Shown here: positions 55,830 through 64,000 of the stretch, piece after piece
Layout: every line of letters starts with the position of its first letter
How positions within the stretch are numbered: position 1 is the first letter of the stretch
NCBI GenBank assembly: GCA_036768485.1
Contig: JAVLUZ010000154.1
Span: forward strand, 37,648,042-37,712,041
Length of the DNA: 64,000 nucleotides
Reading direction: 5' to 3'
Source of the DNA: Mermis nigrescens
Taxonomy: Eukaryota > Nematoda > Enoplea > Mermithida > Mermithidae
Program-made: the position numbers and the translations under genes
The notes under the pieces: generated by a model
Told to the model about the DNA's origin: nothing
The model's input: only the letters and a program-made list of their open reading frames with translations
The model's database searches: none

Positions 55830-58090
55830 TAGAGCTGCACACTTTGCAAATTTTACTACCCGGGTACCGGCTATTTCATTACCCGGGTAATTCGGGTACC
55901 CGGGTACTCGGGTAGGACCTTAGATAAAAGAGAATGCAGTGAACATCGTTCATTTACGGTTGACAGTGAGGTCCAGGGCAAAGTGATATTTAAGCAGTAA
56001 AATTATTGAAAAATTTGTGCACGATTAAATAAAATCAAGAAACTCAATCTGAAGAATTCGTATGCATTTAATGAAATTTAAGTCATTTTCATGATTCAAA
56101 GCCAAAAATTGTGAAGCAGGTTTTGTATCTTCATAGCGTCATTAAAACATTTGAAGCAGGAAAACACATTGACGAAAAGCAATTTTGAAATCAATCGGAA
56201 ATGAAATTTATTCAAAAGCAAGTCTAAGTCTATCTGGAGCTGACTGCAGAGACGTAGTCAGAATTTTGCCTCCGGGGGCATAAACGTTTTCGTGTAGAAT
56301 TCGCGGCCTTTCTATTGACAAACAGTTCGGAATTCATAGGTGGCGCAAAGTGTTAAGAAATTTAGTCATTTTTCCACCCTTAACAGTTTGTAGCTCTGTG
56401 AATACTAATAATCTGATAGAGCAGAAAATTATCACATTGCGTACAAACAGTTTTGACAATTCAAGCTTCTAACAAGAAAACTGCTGAATTACTAACTTTG
56501 ACTGAAGATATTTTGAGTGATTCCGGCTTTTAAACGCAATGCTGGAGCTTTACAAGAGAAAGAACAGTAACTGGCGGCGCTATGCACCGGAAAATTTTGA
56601 CGTTTTTGCACATTAAACTCAATTTATAACGCTTAAATCATATAAAGCAGACAAATAGATGCCGGCGCGAAACGCCGGAAATTTTAGAACTTCCGAACCC
56701 TTTTACATGGCTTGTTCTTCCTCAAAATCTCGTTGCACATGTACAAGGATTTTATGGCTGCGGGACGTCTGAGGTGGCAGCGGGATCTGGGGCAGAGTCC
56801 CGGAAAATTTTGTAAAAAACATTTTAATGTTAAATAGTAAGGTTAAAATTTTCGAAAAATCGGCCAAATCTCAGTTCGGTAACAAGCCCAGAAACACTTA
56901 AAATTGATGAACTCCTACATTGCACAAACTGATATGAAATGCGTTTTTCGACCTCTGCTAGAGTCGTAGCGCAGCAACGGGTCGCTGCCAATAAGATATA
57001 GAAAGATGTATCCATAAAAATTTTGTTCTTACCGTTTTCAGGCCCATTTATGGCCTTCTAATTAACAAAATGCAGTTCATAGAAAAAGAAATGCGCAAAA
57101 ACATAAGAAAATTAGCCATTCCTTCCAATTAAAATAGGATTATGTGTCCTTGTAAAGAGAGATAAACGAAACAAAGAATAGACAAACTGCTACACAAAAG
57201 ACAAACAAAGCAGAGAATAGACAAACTGGCTCACAATCATTTTCGCACTTTTACTATCATGCTCAACAAGCATGCGCAGTTTCATTAAACGAACAAATAG
57301 TGCATTAAATTAATAAAGTGATGTGGAGGGCTGGATTATTTTAGCTGATTCAATCTTTTAAATTTGTTGAATCTATATAGCAATAAATAATTATGACTCG
57401 GCGCAGGAAAATTCTGACGTTTTTGCCTTTTTGAACTCAGTTTTCTGGACATACATTATTGCAACAAAAAAATCAACAATATTATCTGAAAAATTTCGGG
57501 GGGCAAGTACCCCCAATGCCCCCTGGCTACGCCTATGGCTGACTGCATTTGGAACATCGATAGGCCTTGAACCAGGTCTAACTGAAACAGTTGCGCGCAC
57601 GATGTGAATAAAAGTAGCACTTCAAATTTATATAATGGTCACAGAAGTGAATGCATTATAAAAAAGCGTCGCTAACAGATGATTTCTTGTTTAAAATTTG
57701 TTTACAATGAAGAATAAGAAGAATTCGGCACAAATAAAATAATGTAACTAAAGAGCTGAATAATGGAATATGCCTAGACGGGATGCACGATATATTGTGA
57801 TAATAGGAAATATTAACAGACTCGCTATTTAACATTTTACGGTCGATTATATCAAATCACATTCACATTGTGATTCAGTCGCACTTTAGAAGCAATATGT
57901 TTCTAGGTTTCTAATTCAATTCTTAGCACATATTGCATAACTGCAGCGCTAATTTTTCATTTTATATTAGGGGATTCGGTGTACCCAGGTATACCGAGTA
58001 CCCGTAGGATTACCCGGGTAGTACACTTATTTTCTACCCGGGCACCCGGGTACTCGGAGTACCACGTTCGGGTACCCGCGTGCAGCTCTA
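55830..58090. mobile_element. hAT element 1 (TAGAGCTGCA ends), 2261 bp, inside LINE endonuclease
   Basis: The ends TAGAGCTGCACAC and CGTGCAGCTCTA are inverted. The perfect 8-bp TSD TTACAGTT lies at 55822-55829 and 58091-58098. Dense subterminal CCCGGGTA repeats occur at both ends (55857-55915, 57980-58078). Its insertion splits the LINE after YNVTV and before the SGDHEM part. It carries a further element at 56247-57537, and no transposase frame is visible. Confidence 0.92.
56247..57537. mobile_element. hAT element 2 (CAGAGACGTAG ends), 1291 bp, nested in hAT element 1
   Basis: The left end CAGAGACGTAGTCAG and right end CTGGCTACGCCTATG are inverted, a variant of the widespread CAGRGGCGTAGCCAG hAT terminus. 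The perfect 8-bp TSD GCTGACTG lies at 56239-56246 and 57538-57545. The interior has GGCGCGAAACGCCGG and GCACATGTACAAGG motifs shared with family B. No transposase was seen. Confidence 0.88.
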
Positions 58091-58214
58091 TTACAGTTAC
58101 ATTATACAGTAGGTCATAAGAAGTGCATAAAATTAAATCTAGCATTTTATCATTTCTACTAGGCTCATTTGTCACTAAAACTAAACCCAGATTTACGAAG
58201 CAATCATAAAAAAG

Positions 58215-58625
58215 TTATGTCAGTGGATTTCGAAGTGCGAAGTTTGCGGTAAAGTTCAAATCAGGTAAATTGAAATCACCGAGTATTATGCAGTTATCCA
58301 TGTTTTCAGTAAATTTTTCGAGGAGTAAACAAAACTTTTGTGCATGGTCGAGATGATACCCGGGTGGCCTATAACAAAAAATGAAACGAATGCTTCTGTG
58401 GGAATTTGCGTGAAAATCAATTAGAAGGGTTTCAGGAAAATCGATAAAAGGTTCCTCTAGTTTAATTTTGCGAACTTTTAACGAATTTTTATAAAAAACA
58501 GCTACACCACCTCCCCTACGGACCAGTCTGTCACATCGATAAACATCAAACACAGAAGGTGCACAAAGAAGGCAATCAGTTACGGCATCTGTGAGCCATG
58601 TTTCTACAAACAAAAATGAGATCAT
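58215..58625 (-). pseudogene. LINE APE-type endonuclease fragment
   Basis: Open for 136 codons. It has ETWLTDAVTD, YRCDRLVRRGGGVAVFYKN, FIFCYRPPGY and CIILGDFNLPDLNF, the conserved ETWL, R.GGGVAV, YRPP and GDFN blocks of the apurinic-like endonuclease that nicks the target. Upstream, LKCILFNARSLVNKLSEL (58700-58630) is the domain start, one frameshift away. Downstream it continues as TNEPSRNDKMLDLILC to the hAT insertion. Confidence 0.88.
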
Positions 58626-58739
58626 ATACTAGCTGAAACTAGCATTGCCTGAAGTTCACTGAGCTTGTTTACAAGACTCCTAGCGTTAAAAAGAATGCAT
58701 TTTAAACCTAATTTATCATTTTTAACCGAAGCGGATTTC

Positions 58740-59450
58740 TTAGGGGCCGCAGTACCCTATGCTCGAGGCAAAAATTTTTGACGCTGAAAATTTTTTCAAT
58801 TCATATAAATTACGATCTATGAACCAGTCCTGCTCTCCAGCTGTCCGCTTTTCGGTCAATTCCACGTTCAACCGTCGCAAAGCTTCACGTTGCTGCCAAG
58901 ACCGGTCAGGGCGAGCGTATATTTTGTTTTGCGGCCGCGGTCGGCGTATTTGGTTACGGCTTTGATCAGATTGGCTTTTGAAAATTCGGAATCGCATTTT
59001 ACCTTAATGATACGGGGCGAGTTCGGTACCATCTCGACGCGAGTTGATGGTTGGACCAGAACGGCGAATATTGACGATTTTAATATCGTCGAAACCGGCC
59101 AGCACCAAAAACATTTTACATCATCGTTTAAACTTGCGTCATTGTTGAGTGGGGTAAGGTTTTCCAGAACGGCAGTCGCCTTTTCCGAGTCGGCCTCCAA
59201 AGCATCTTTGACGGCTGACACAACAATTTGTTTATGTCTGCAGTCGGCGCTATGGGTAGAGTTTTCAAAGCGAACGCACGAATCGAATGTTTGGCCAAAT
59301 CGTCGAGTTTTCATTGACAGATGACTCGAATATATCGAACCGCTTTTCAAAAGTATCGAATTTCTTTTCGACGACCACTAGCCTTTGTTCGACCGCAAAA
59401 TAACGTTTGCCGGCGGGCAAACAACGAGGAAAAAAATAGTTGGTCCAAGG
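58740..59450 (-). pseudogene. LINE ORF1 remnant
   Basis: Pieces in different minus frames: a predicted coiled coil (VEKKFDTFEKRFDIFESS, about 59400-59310), IIKVKCDSEFSKANLIKAV (RRM-like region, about 59010-58950) and REALRRLNVELTEKRTAGEQ followed by DWFIDRNLYELKK (C-terminal domain). The order fits ORF1 proteins of I/Jockey-type LINEs. Frameshifts separate the parts. Confidence 0.68.
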
Positions 59451-59576
59451 TCGAAATAAAATTAAAGCAACAGATAATGCAGTACCAGGAGCGTAAGGTT
59501 AATGTTAATCTTAATATTATTATTATTATTTTTTCATTTTTTTCAATGTCTTAATGTTACTTGGTTTGTTGTCGGA

Positions 59577-59615
59577 TCAGCGAATAAAATTTGTAATTTG
59601 TAATTTGTAATTTGA
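59577..59615 (+). repeat. (AATTTGT)n tail
   Basis: Three to four AATTTGT units follow AGCGAATAAA. They look like the 3' tail of a short plus-strand LINE fragment just inside the right end of the outer hAT. Confidence 0.55.
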
Positions 59616-59862
59616 GTGAAGTTTTCATGCAAACAATTATTCAATGTGCATTAACTGTGTAATCTATTCAGATCTATAGTATGGAAATGCTATCTCAGAA
59701 TACCAAAAACCCAAGATTTTTTAGAACCCCAAAAACCCATCAAAAAACCCACTTATGCCAGCCCTGGCTTTGTGGCCGTCTTTGAAGTTTGTCTTGCCAT
59801 TACGACTGAGTGAAAACTGCTCAAAATCCTCGGATTTTTTCGGGTCGGGTCATACAGACCTC

Positions 59863-60942
59863 TGTGTTCGCGTTAATCAGTCTTTTTCAGATTATGTGCC
59901 TGTTACCAGCGGTGTCGTCCAAGGAAGTGTCCTTGGACCTACGCTCTTTTCGATTTTTATAAATGATATATGTGATAATATTTGTAGTACGGTTTATATG
60001 TTCGCAGATGATATCAAAATTTTCAATATTAGTCGTAACTGTAAATTATTACAGTCTGATTTAGATAAGATTATTGACTGGGCAATTGCATGGGATTTAC
60101 CTATTTCTCGAACCAAAAGTCAAGTTCTATATTTGGGTAATAATAATCAAAAAGCTGTTTATAGACTAAATGGGGAAATTATTTCTAGTGATCCGTTTGT
60201 CCGTGATTTAGGAGTTTTGATTCCTCGAAATTTAAAATTTAAGGAACATTATAATTCTTTGATTAAAAAAGCTTTCTTTAGATGTATTTTAATACGCAAA
60301 TCATTTTTTTCGCGTGATAAAGGTAATCTTGTTAAAGCTTATAGTTGTTATGTTAGACCTTTATTAGAGTATTGTTGCAGTGTATGGAACCCCTCTTATC
60401 TTAAGGATATAGATAGATTGGAAGCTGTTCAACGTAGATTCACTAAATATATTTTTGGCTATAATAATATTTTTTCTTACGAGGATCGTTTAACACAACT
60501 TAAATTGTGCAGACTTGAATTAAGACGCTTGCAGATTTGTCTGTGTATGATGTATCAAATTATTTGTCATAAATCATGTTTGGAAGCTGATGATTTTTTT
60601 GTATTTAATCATAATATTACCCGTAGCATTAATAGATTTAAATTAGTCATACCTACTGTACATTCTAATTTAGAAAAAGTTTGATTTCTTTTACAAATAC
60701 ATCGCAGTTTGGAACGATCTTCCTGACTTCATTGTTTCTTCCCCTAACCTAAACATATTTAAATCTAGATTAGCAAACTTTGATTTATCTAGATATCTTG
60801 TGGGGCGCGCGTAAAACTTGTCATTCCATTGACTCGCATGTCCCTTTACTAATTCGTAATTGCATTTATTATATATCTTGTCATTTCGTATTTTAACTGT
60901 TGGTATTAGTAATAAATTTTCTTTCTTCTTTCTTCTTCTTCT
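59863..60942 (+). mobile_element. 5'-truncated LINE copy, plus strand
   Basis: It begins abruptly at TGTGTTCGCGTTAATCAG, matching the minus-strand copy from about 63674 on, and ends in AATAAATTTTCTTTCTTC with a TTC-rich tail. RT motifs VVQGSVLGPTLFSIFINDI and YMFADDIKIF are present. A one-base A insertion at about 60679 (AGAAAAAGTTTGA) stops the frame at LEKV, about 38 residues early. Divergence from the other copy is only a handful of bases in about 1 kb. Confidence 0.9.
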
Positions 60943-61529
60943 ACATGTGCGGGCTGCGGGTTGCTGGTACCTTACTCTTGCGGGTCGGGTGCAGGTCAGA
61001 AGTGCTGCCAACACGATCCGATTTTCACCTTTACCCTGTAATGGAGCTTGACTTGTCTCAAAATACCGTAATTAGATGTCTCTTCTGTAGACATTTTAAT
61101 TTAACCGAACGAATAACTTAATGACGAAGAATTGCAATTTAGCTCTTTAACGGAGAATGGATAGAAATTAATTAACATAAACAACTACTTTTCGCGGGTC
61201 ACGTCTTCGCGACATTTGTGACGGTCAACTTCGTAAGCTTCTAAATACTTGCACGTTGATTTTCTTTTTATTCAGTAAATTTTTTCGAATTTTAGGCAGA
61301 TGTAAAAGAATTGGCTGATAATTTGAACCTTATGCGAAAGAATTCTCGTCTTACAAGAAGCGCTGTCTTTATAACTGATGGCCTATGAACAAACATTTTA
61401 CTGTCAGATTCGTAAGAGCACTCTACGGCAAATTATAAACTTTCTAATGCAGTGACCTACTGTAGAGAGCGCAAGGTTGAAGTCGAGTCGAGGTTGACGA
61501 ATGACGACGGCAACGGGCGTGGGTAAAAT
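60943..61529. other. Spacer between inverted LINE copies
   Basis: GC-richer near 60950-61050 (GGGTCGGGTGCAGG), otherwise unassigned. No gene was recognised. Confidence 0.4.
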
Positions 61530-62565
61530 CCGGAAATGGAAATGGAAATGGAAAATGGAAAATGGGTAAAAGCTGGAAATGGAAAATGGAAAATGGAAAA
61601 ATGGGTAAAAGCCGGAAAATGGAAAATGAAAAAGTGGGTAAAAGCCGGAAATGGGAAATGGAAGACGGAAAATGGAAAATTTTCCATTTCCTTTATTTTC
61701 AACGGGAAATGATTCATTTTCAAAATTTTCAGTCGTAAATGTCAAACTCATGTCGTTTTTCACCAAATTTCTCTATTTTTGAAGAAATTTCGAAGGCGTA
61801 ACTAAAAATGGAAAAGTCTACAAAAAAAATGGAAAAAACTGAAAATTGTTCATTTCATCATCTTTTCACTCAAAATTCTCCTCTTTTGAAAAAATTGACC
61901 TTCCAGATCCGAAAAAATCGTTATCCACTTCGACTACAACGATTTCGGCGCAGATGGAAAATCGCCGGAAAATGGGAAAATAGGGTAAAACCCGGAAATG
62001 GAAAATGGAAAATGGAAAATTTTCCATTTCCTATATTTTCAACGGAAAATGGTTCATTTTCAAAATTTTAGGTCGTTAATGTCAAACTCATGTCCTTTTT
62101 CACCAAATTTCTCAATTTTTGAAGAAATTTCGAAGGCGTAACCAAAAATGGAAAAGTCTACAAAAAATGGAAAAAACTGAAAATTGTTCATTTCTTCGTC
62201 TTTTCTCTAAAAATTCTCCTCTTTTGAAAAAATTGACCTTCCAGATCCGAAAAAAATCGTTATCCACTTCGATAACAACGATTTCGTCACTGATGGAAAA
62301 TCGCCCGAAAATGGAAAAATAGGGTAAAACCCGGAAATGGAAAATGGAAAATGGAAAATTTTCCATTTCCTTTATTTTCAACGGAAAATTGTTCATTTTC
62401 AAAATTTTCGGTCGTAAATGTCAAACTCATGTCGTTTTTCACCAAATTTCTCTATTTTTGAAAAAATTTGGAAGCGTAACTAAAAATGGGAAGTATACAA
62501 AAATGGAAAAAACGGAAAATTGTTTATTCCAGTTTTGTTGAATTTTTCCATTTTTAGTTGCGCTT
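61530..62565. repeat. Tandem repeat, period about 340 bp, with GGAAAATGGAAAATGG core
   Basis: The phrase TTTCCATTTCC begins units at 61681, 62021 and 62360 (periods 340 and 339). Each unit holds GGAAATGGAAAATGG runs, TTTTCAACGG, GTCAAACTCATGTC, TTTGAAGAAATTTCGAAGGC, CTTCCAGATCCG and TTATCCACTTCGA. The left edge (61530-61670) is a purer GGAAAATGG array. The third unit is incomplete. Opposite-strand GGAAAATGG and CCATTTTCC arms could fold. Confidence 0.9.
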
Positions 62566-62593
62566 TTGAAATTTCTTCAAAAATAAAGAAATT

Positions 62594-64000
62594 GAAAGAA
62601 AGAAAGAAAGAAAGAAAATTTTATTACTAATACCAACAGTTAAAATACGAAATGACAAGATATATAATAAATGCAATTACGAATTAGTAAAGGGACATGC
62701 GAGTCAATGGAATGACAAGTTTTACGCGCGCCCCACAAGATATCTAGATAAATCAAAGTTTGCTAATCTAGATTTAAATATGTTTAGGTTAGGGGAAGAA
62801 ACAATGAAGTCAGGAAGATCGTTCCAAACTGCGATGTATTTGTAAAAGAAATCAAACTTTTCTAAATTAGAATGTACAGTAGGTATGACTAATTTAAATC
62901 TATTAATGCTACGGGTAATATTATGATTAAATACAAAAAAATCATCAGCTTCCAAACATGATTTATGACAAATAATTTGATACATCATACACAGACAAAT
63001 CTGCAAGCGTCTTAATTCAAGTCTGCACAATTTAAGTTGTGTTAAACGATCCTCGTAAGAAAAAATATTATTATAGCCAAAAATATATTTAGTGAATCTA
63101 CGTTGAACAGCTTCCAATCTATCTATATCCTTAAGATAAGAGGGGTTCCATACACTGCAACAATACTCTAATAAAGGTCTAACATAACAACTATAAGCTT
63201 TAACAAGATTACCTTTATCACGCGAAAAAAATGATTTGCGTATTAAAATACATTTAAAGAAAGCTTTTTTAATCAAAGAATTATAATGTTCCTTAAATTT
63301 TAAATTTCGAGGAATCAAAACTCCTAAATCACGGACAAACGGATCACTAGAAATAATTTCCTTATTTAGTCTATAAACAGCTTTTTGATTATTATTACCC
63401 AAATATAGAACTTGACTTTTGGTTCGAGAAATAGGTAAATCCCATGCAATTGCCCAGTCAATAATCTTATCTAAATCAGACTGTAATAATTTACAGTTAC
63501 GACTAATATTGAAAATTTTGATATCATCTGCGAACATATAAACCGTACTACAAATATTATCACATATATCATTTATAAAAATCGAAAAGAGCGTAGGTCC
63601 AAGGACACTTCCTTGGACGACACCGCTGGTAACAGGCACATAATCTGAAAAAGACTGATTAACGCGAACACATTGGGAACGATTAAACAAATAGGCCTTT
63701 AACCATGCATACAAATTACCGTTTATTCCATATCCGTTTAACTTAATAAGAAGTTTTTCCATATTTACTTTATCAAAAGCTTTAGAGAAATCTAAATATA
63801 TTATATCAACAGTTTCTTTTTTAGCTAACGACTGAATCCATGAAAATTTACACTTTAACAATTGTGTTTCACAAGATTTATTCTTTTGAAAACCAAATTG
63901 AAAAGGAGATATTAGTTTATTAACCTTAAGAAAGTCTAACAATTGACTATTAATAATTCTTTCCATAATTTTGGCAATAGAACAACAAAGAGAAATGGGC
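62594..64000 (-). mobile_element. LINE copy, minus strand, 5' end outside window
   Basis: Near-identical to the 59863-60942 copy but longer and with an intact RT frame. The 3' end is the GAAAGAAAGAAAG tract at 62594-62617, after which the 3' UTR reads TTACTAATACCAACAG. Confidence 0.92.
62722..63966 (-). CDS. LINE reverse transcriptase, open frame
   Basis: 414 codons from an internal Met. The frame is probably longer, since MERIINSQLLDFLK sits inside the RT fingers and the upstream part reads toward the window edge. Blocks: FGFQKNKSCETQLL, IIYLDFSKAFDKVNMEKLL, GVVQGSVLGPTLFSIFIND, YMFADDIKIF with catalytic FADD, DLGVLIPRNLKF, CYVRPLLEYCCSVWNPSYL, and a C-terminal FKSRLANFDLSRYLVGRA. It belongs to the same clade as the 52917 RT but is a distinct family. 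The intact frame and near-identical sister copy suggest recent activity. Confidence 0.93.
   Translation of the reverse strand: MERIINSQLLDFLKVNKLISPFQFGFQKNKSCETQLLKCKFSWIQSLAKKETVDIIYLDFSKAFDKVNMEKLLIKLNGYGINGNLYAWLKAYLFNRSQCVRVNQSFSDYVPVTSGVVQGSVLGPTLFSIFINDICDNICSTVYMFADDIKIFNISRNCKLLQSDLDKIIDWAIAWDLPISRTKSQVLYLGNNNQKAVYRLNKEIISSDPFVRDLGVLIPRNLKFKEHYNSLIKKAFFKCILIRKSFFSRDKGNLVKAYSCYVRPLLEYCCSVWNPSYLKDIDRLEAVQRRFTKYIFGYNNIFSYEDRLTQLKLCRLELRRLQICLCMMYQIICHKSCLEADDFFVFNHNITRSINRFKLVIPTVHSNLEKFDFFYKYIAVWNDLPDFIVSSPNLNIFKSRLANFDLSRYLVGRA

Larger units (their letters stand above)
52667..59450 (-). mobile_element. Non-LTR retrotransposon (Jockey/CR1-like LINE), interrupted
   Basis: On the minus strand, in order: ORF1 remnants (about 59450-58740), APE endonuclease (58625-58215), endonuclease-RT linker (55829-55133) and reverse transcriptase (54377-52917). 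The 3' end is marked by a TTTGATTTGATTTG tail near 52670. The series is broken by the hAT at 55830-58090 and the family B element at 54378-55124. The 5' end is unclear. Confidence 0.82.
51938..59766. mobile_element. Outer hAT element, 7.8 kb, expanded by nested insertions
   Basis: The left end CAGGGCTGGCAAAAACCC and the right end ACTTATGCCAGCCCTG are inverted, with AAAACCC phrases in both subterminal zones. The perfect 8-bp TSD GCTTTGTG lies at 51930-51937 and 59767-59774. CAGGGCTGGC is a typical hAT terminus. Most of the interior is a LINE with its own insertions. A possible transposase remnant (VSVFSEFLNFETKPKVEKF) lies near 52250-52340 on the plus strand before a GTAAAT donor-like site. 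Confidence 0.88.

Noticed and set aside
58890..59324. 144-codon plus-strand frame
   Set aside because: It is the antisense of LINE ORF1, whose minus-strand pieces carry the recognisable motifs.
1..64000. Search for CRISPR arrays, tRNA genes and rRNA
   Set aside because: No regularly spaced identical repeats with unique spacers and no cloverleaf or rRNA core sequence were recognised by eye. The regular repeats present are satellites and MITEs.

Overview
The window looks like a piece of a metazoan, most likely arthropod, nuclear genome. It has genes split into many short exons with GT-AG introns, a Golgi glycosyltransferase of an animal-specific family, non-LTR retrotransposons, hAT and pogo-like DNA transposons, and introns packed with short non-autonomous repeats. 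The species could not be identified. No bacterial operon, CRISPR array, rRNA or tRNA gene was recognised.

Three host genes can be reconstructed. (1) 421-17966, plus strand: ten exons of a polypeptide N-acetylgalactosaminyltransferase (GalNAc-T), closest to the GALNT11/PGANT35A subgroup, complete from the start of the catalytic domain to the end of the ricin-type lectin domain. The membrane-anchor exons lie upstream of the window. (2) 25468-32127, minus strand: six small exons whose splice phases all agree. They give a secreted, cysteine-rich protein of about 209 residues with a signal peptide and an antistasin-like motif. No known gene was recognised, and this is the most interesting host feature. 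(3) 38515-45579, minus strand: an LSM12 homologue with an N-terminal LSM domain, a C-terminal anticodon-binding-like domain and an unusual polar tail. One internal exon is missing or damaged.

The rest is repeat. Introns of (1) and the intergenic DNA to about 47 kb carry at least eight families of 150-750 bp non-autonomous elements. For several of them the terminal inverted repeats and target-site duplications (TSDs) can be read directly: a roughly 245-bp family with 9-bp TSDs (about 12 copies), a GTACAAAG-rich family with 8-bp TSDs, and hAT-type elements starting CAG. A diverged tandem satellite (period about 176 bp) fills 21.75-23.9 kb.

From about 47 kb to the end the window is a transposon cluster. 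A pogo-like element lies at 49.9-50.9 kb. A 7.8-kb hAT element (51938-59766) has perfect 8-bp TSDs and contains a LINE. That LINE is split by a second hAT, which itself holds a third hAT, and also by a GTACAAAG element. Beyond it are two nearly identical LINE copies in inverted orientation (59.9-60.9 kb and 62.6-64 kb) separated by a 340-bp tandem repeat built on GGAAAATGGAAAATGG.

Two exon-intron junctions in different genes appear to lack one G at the donor site, which points to assembly errors, polymorphism or decay and deserves checking.
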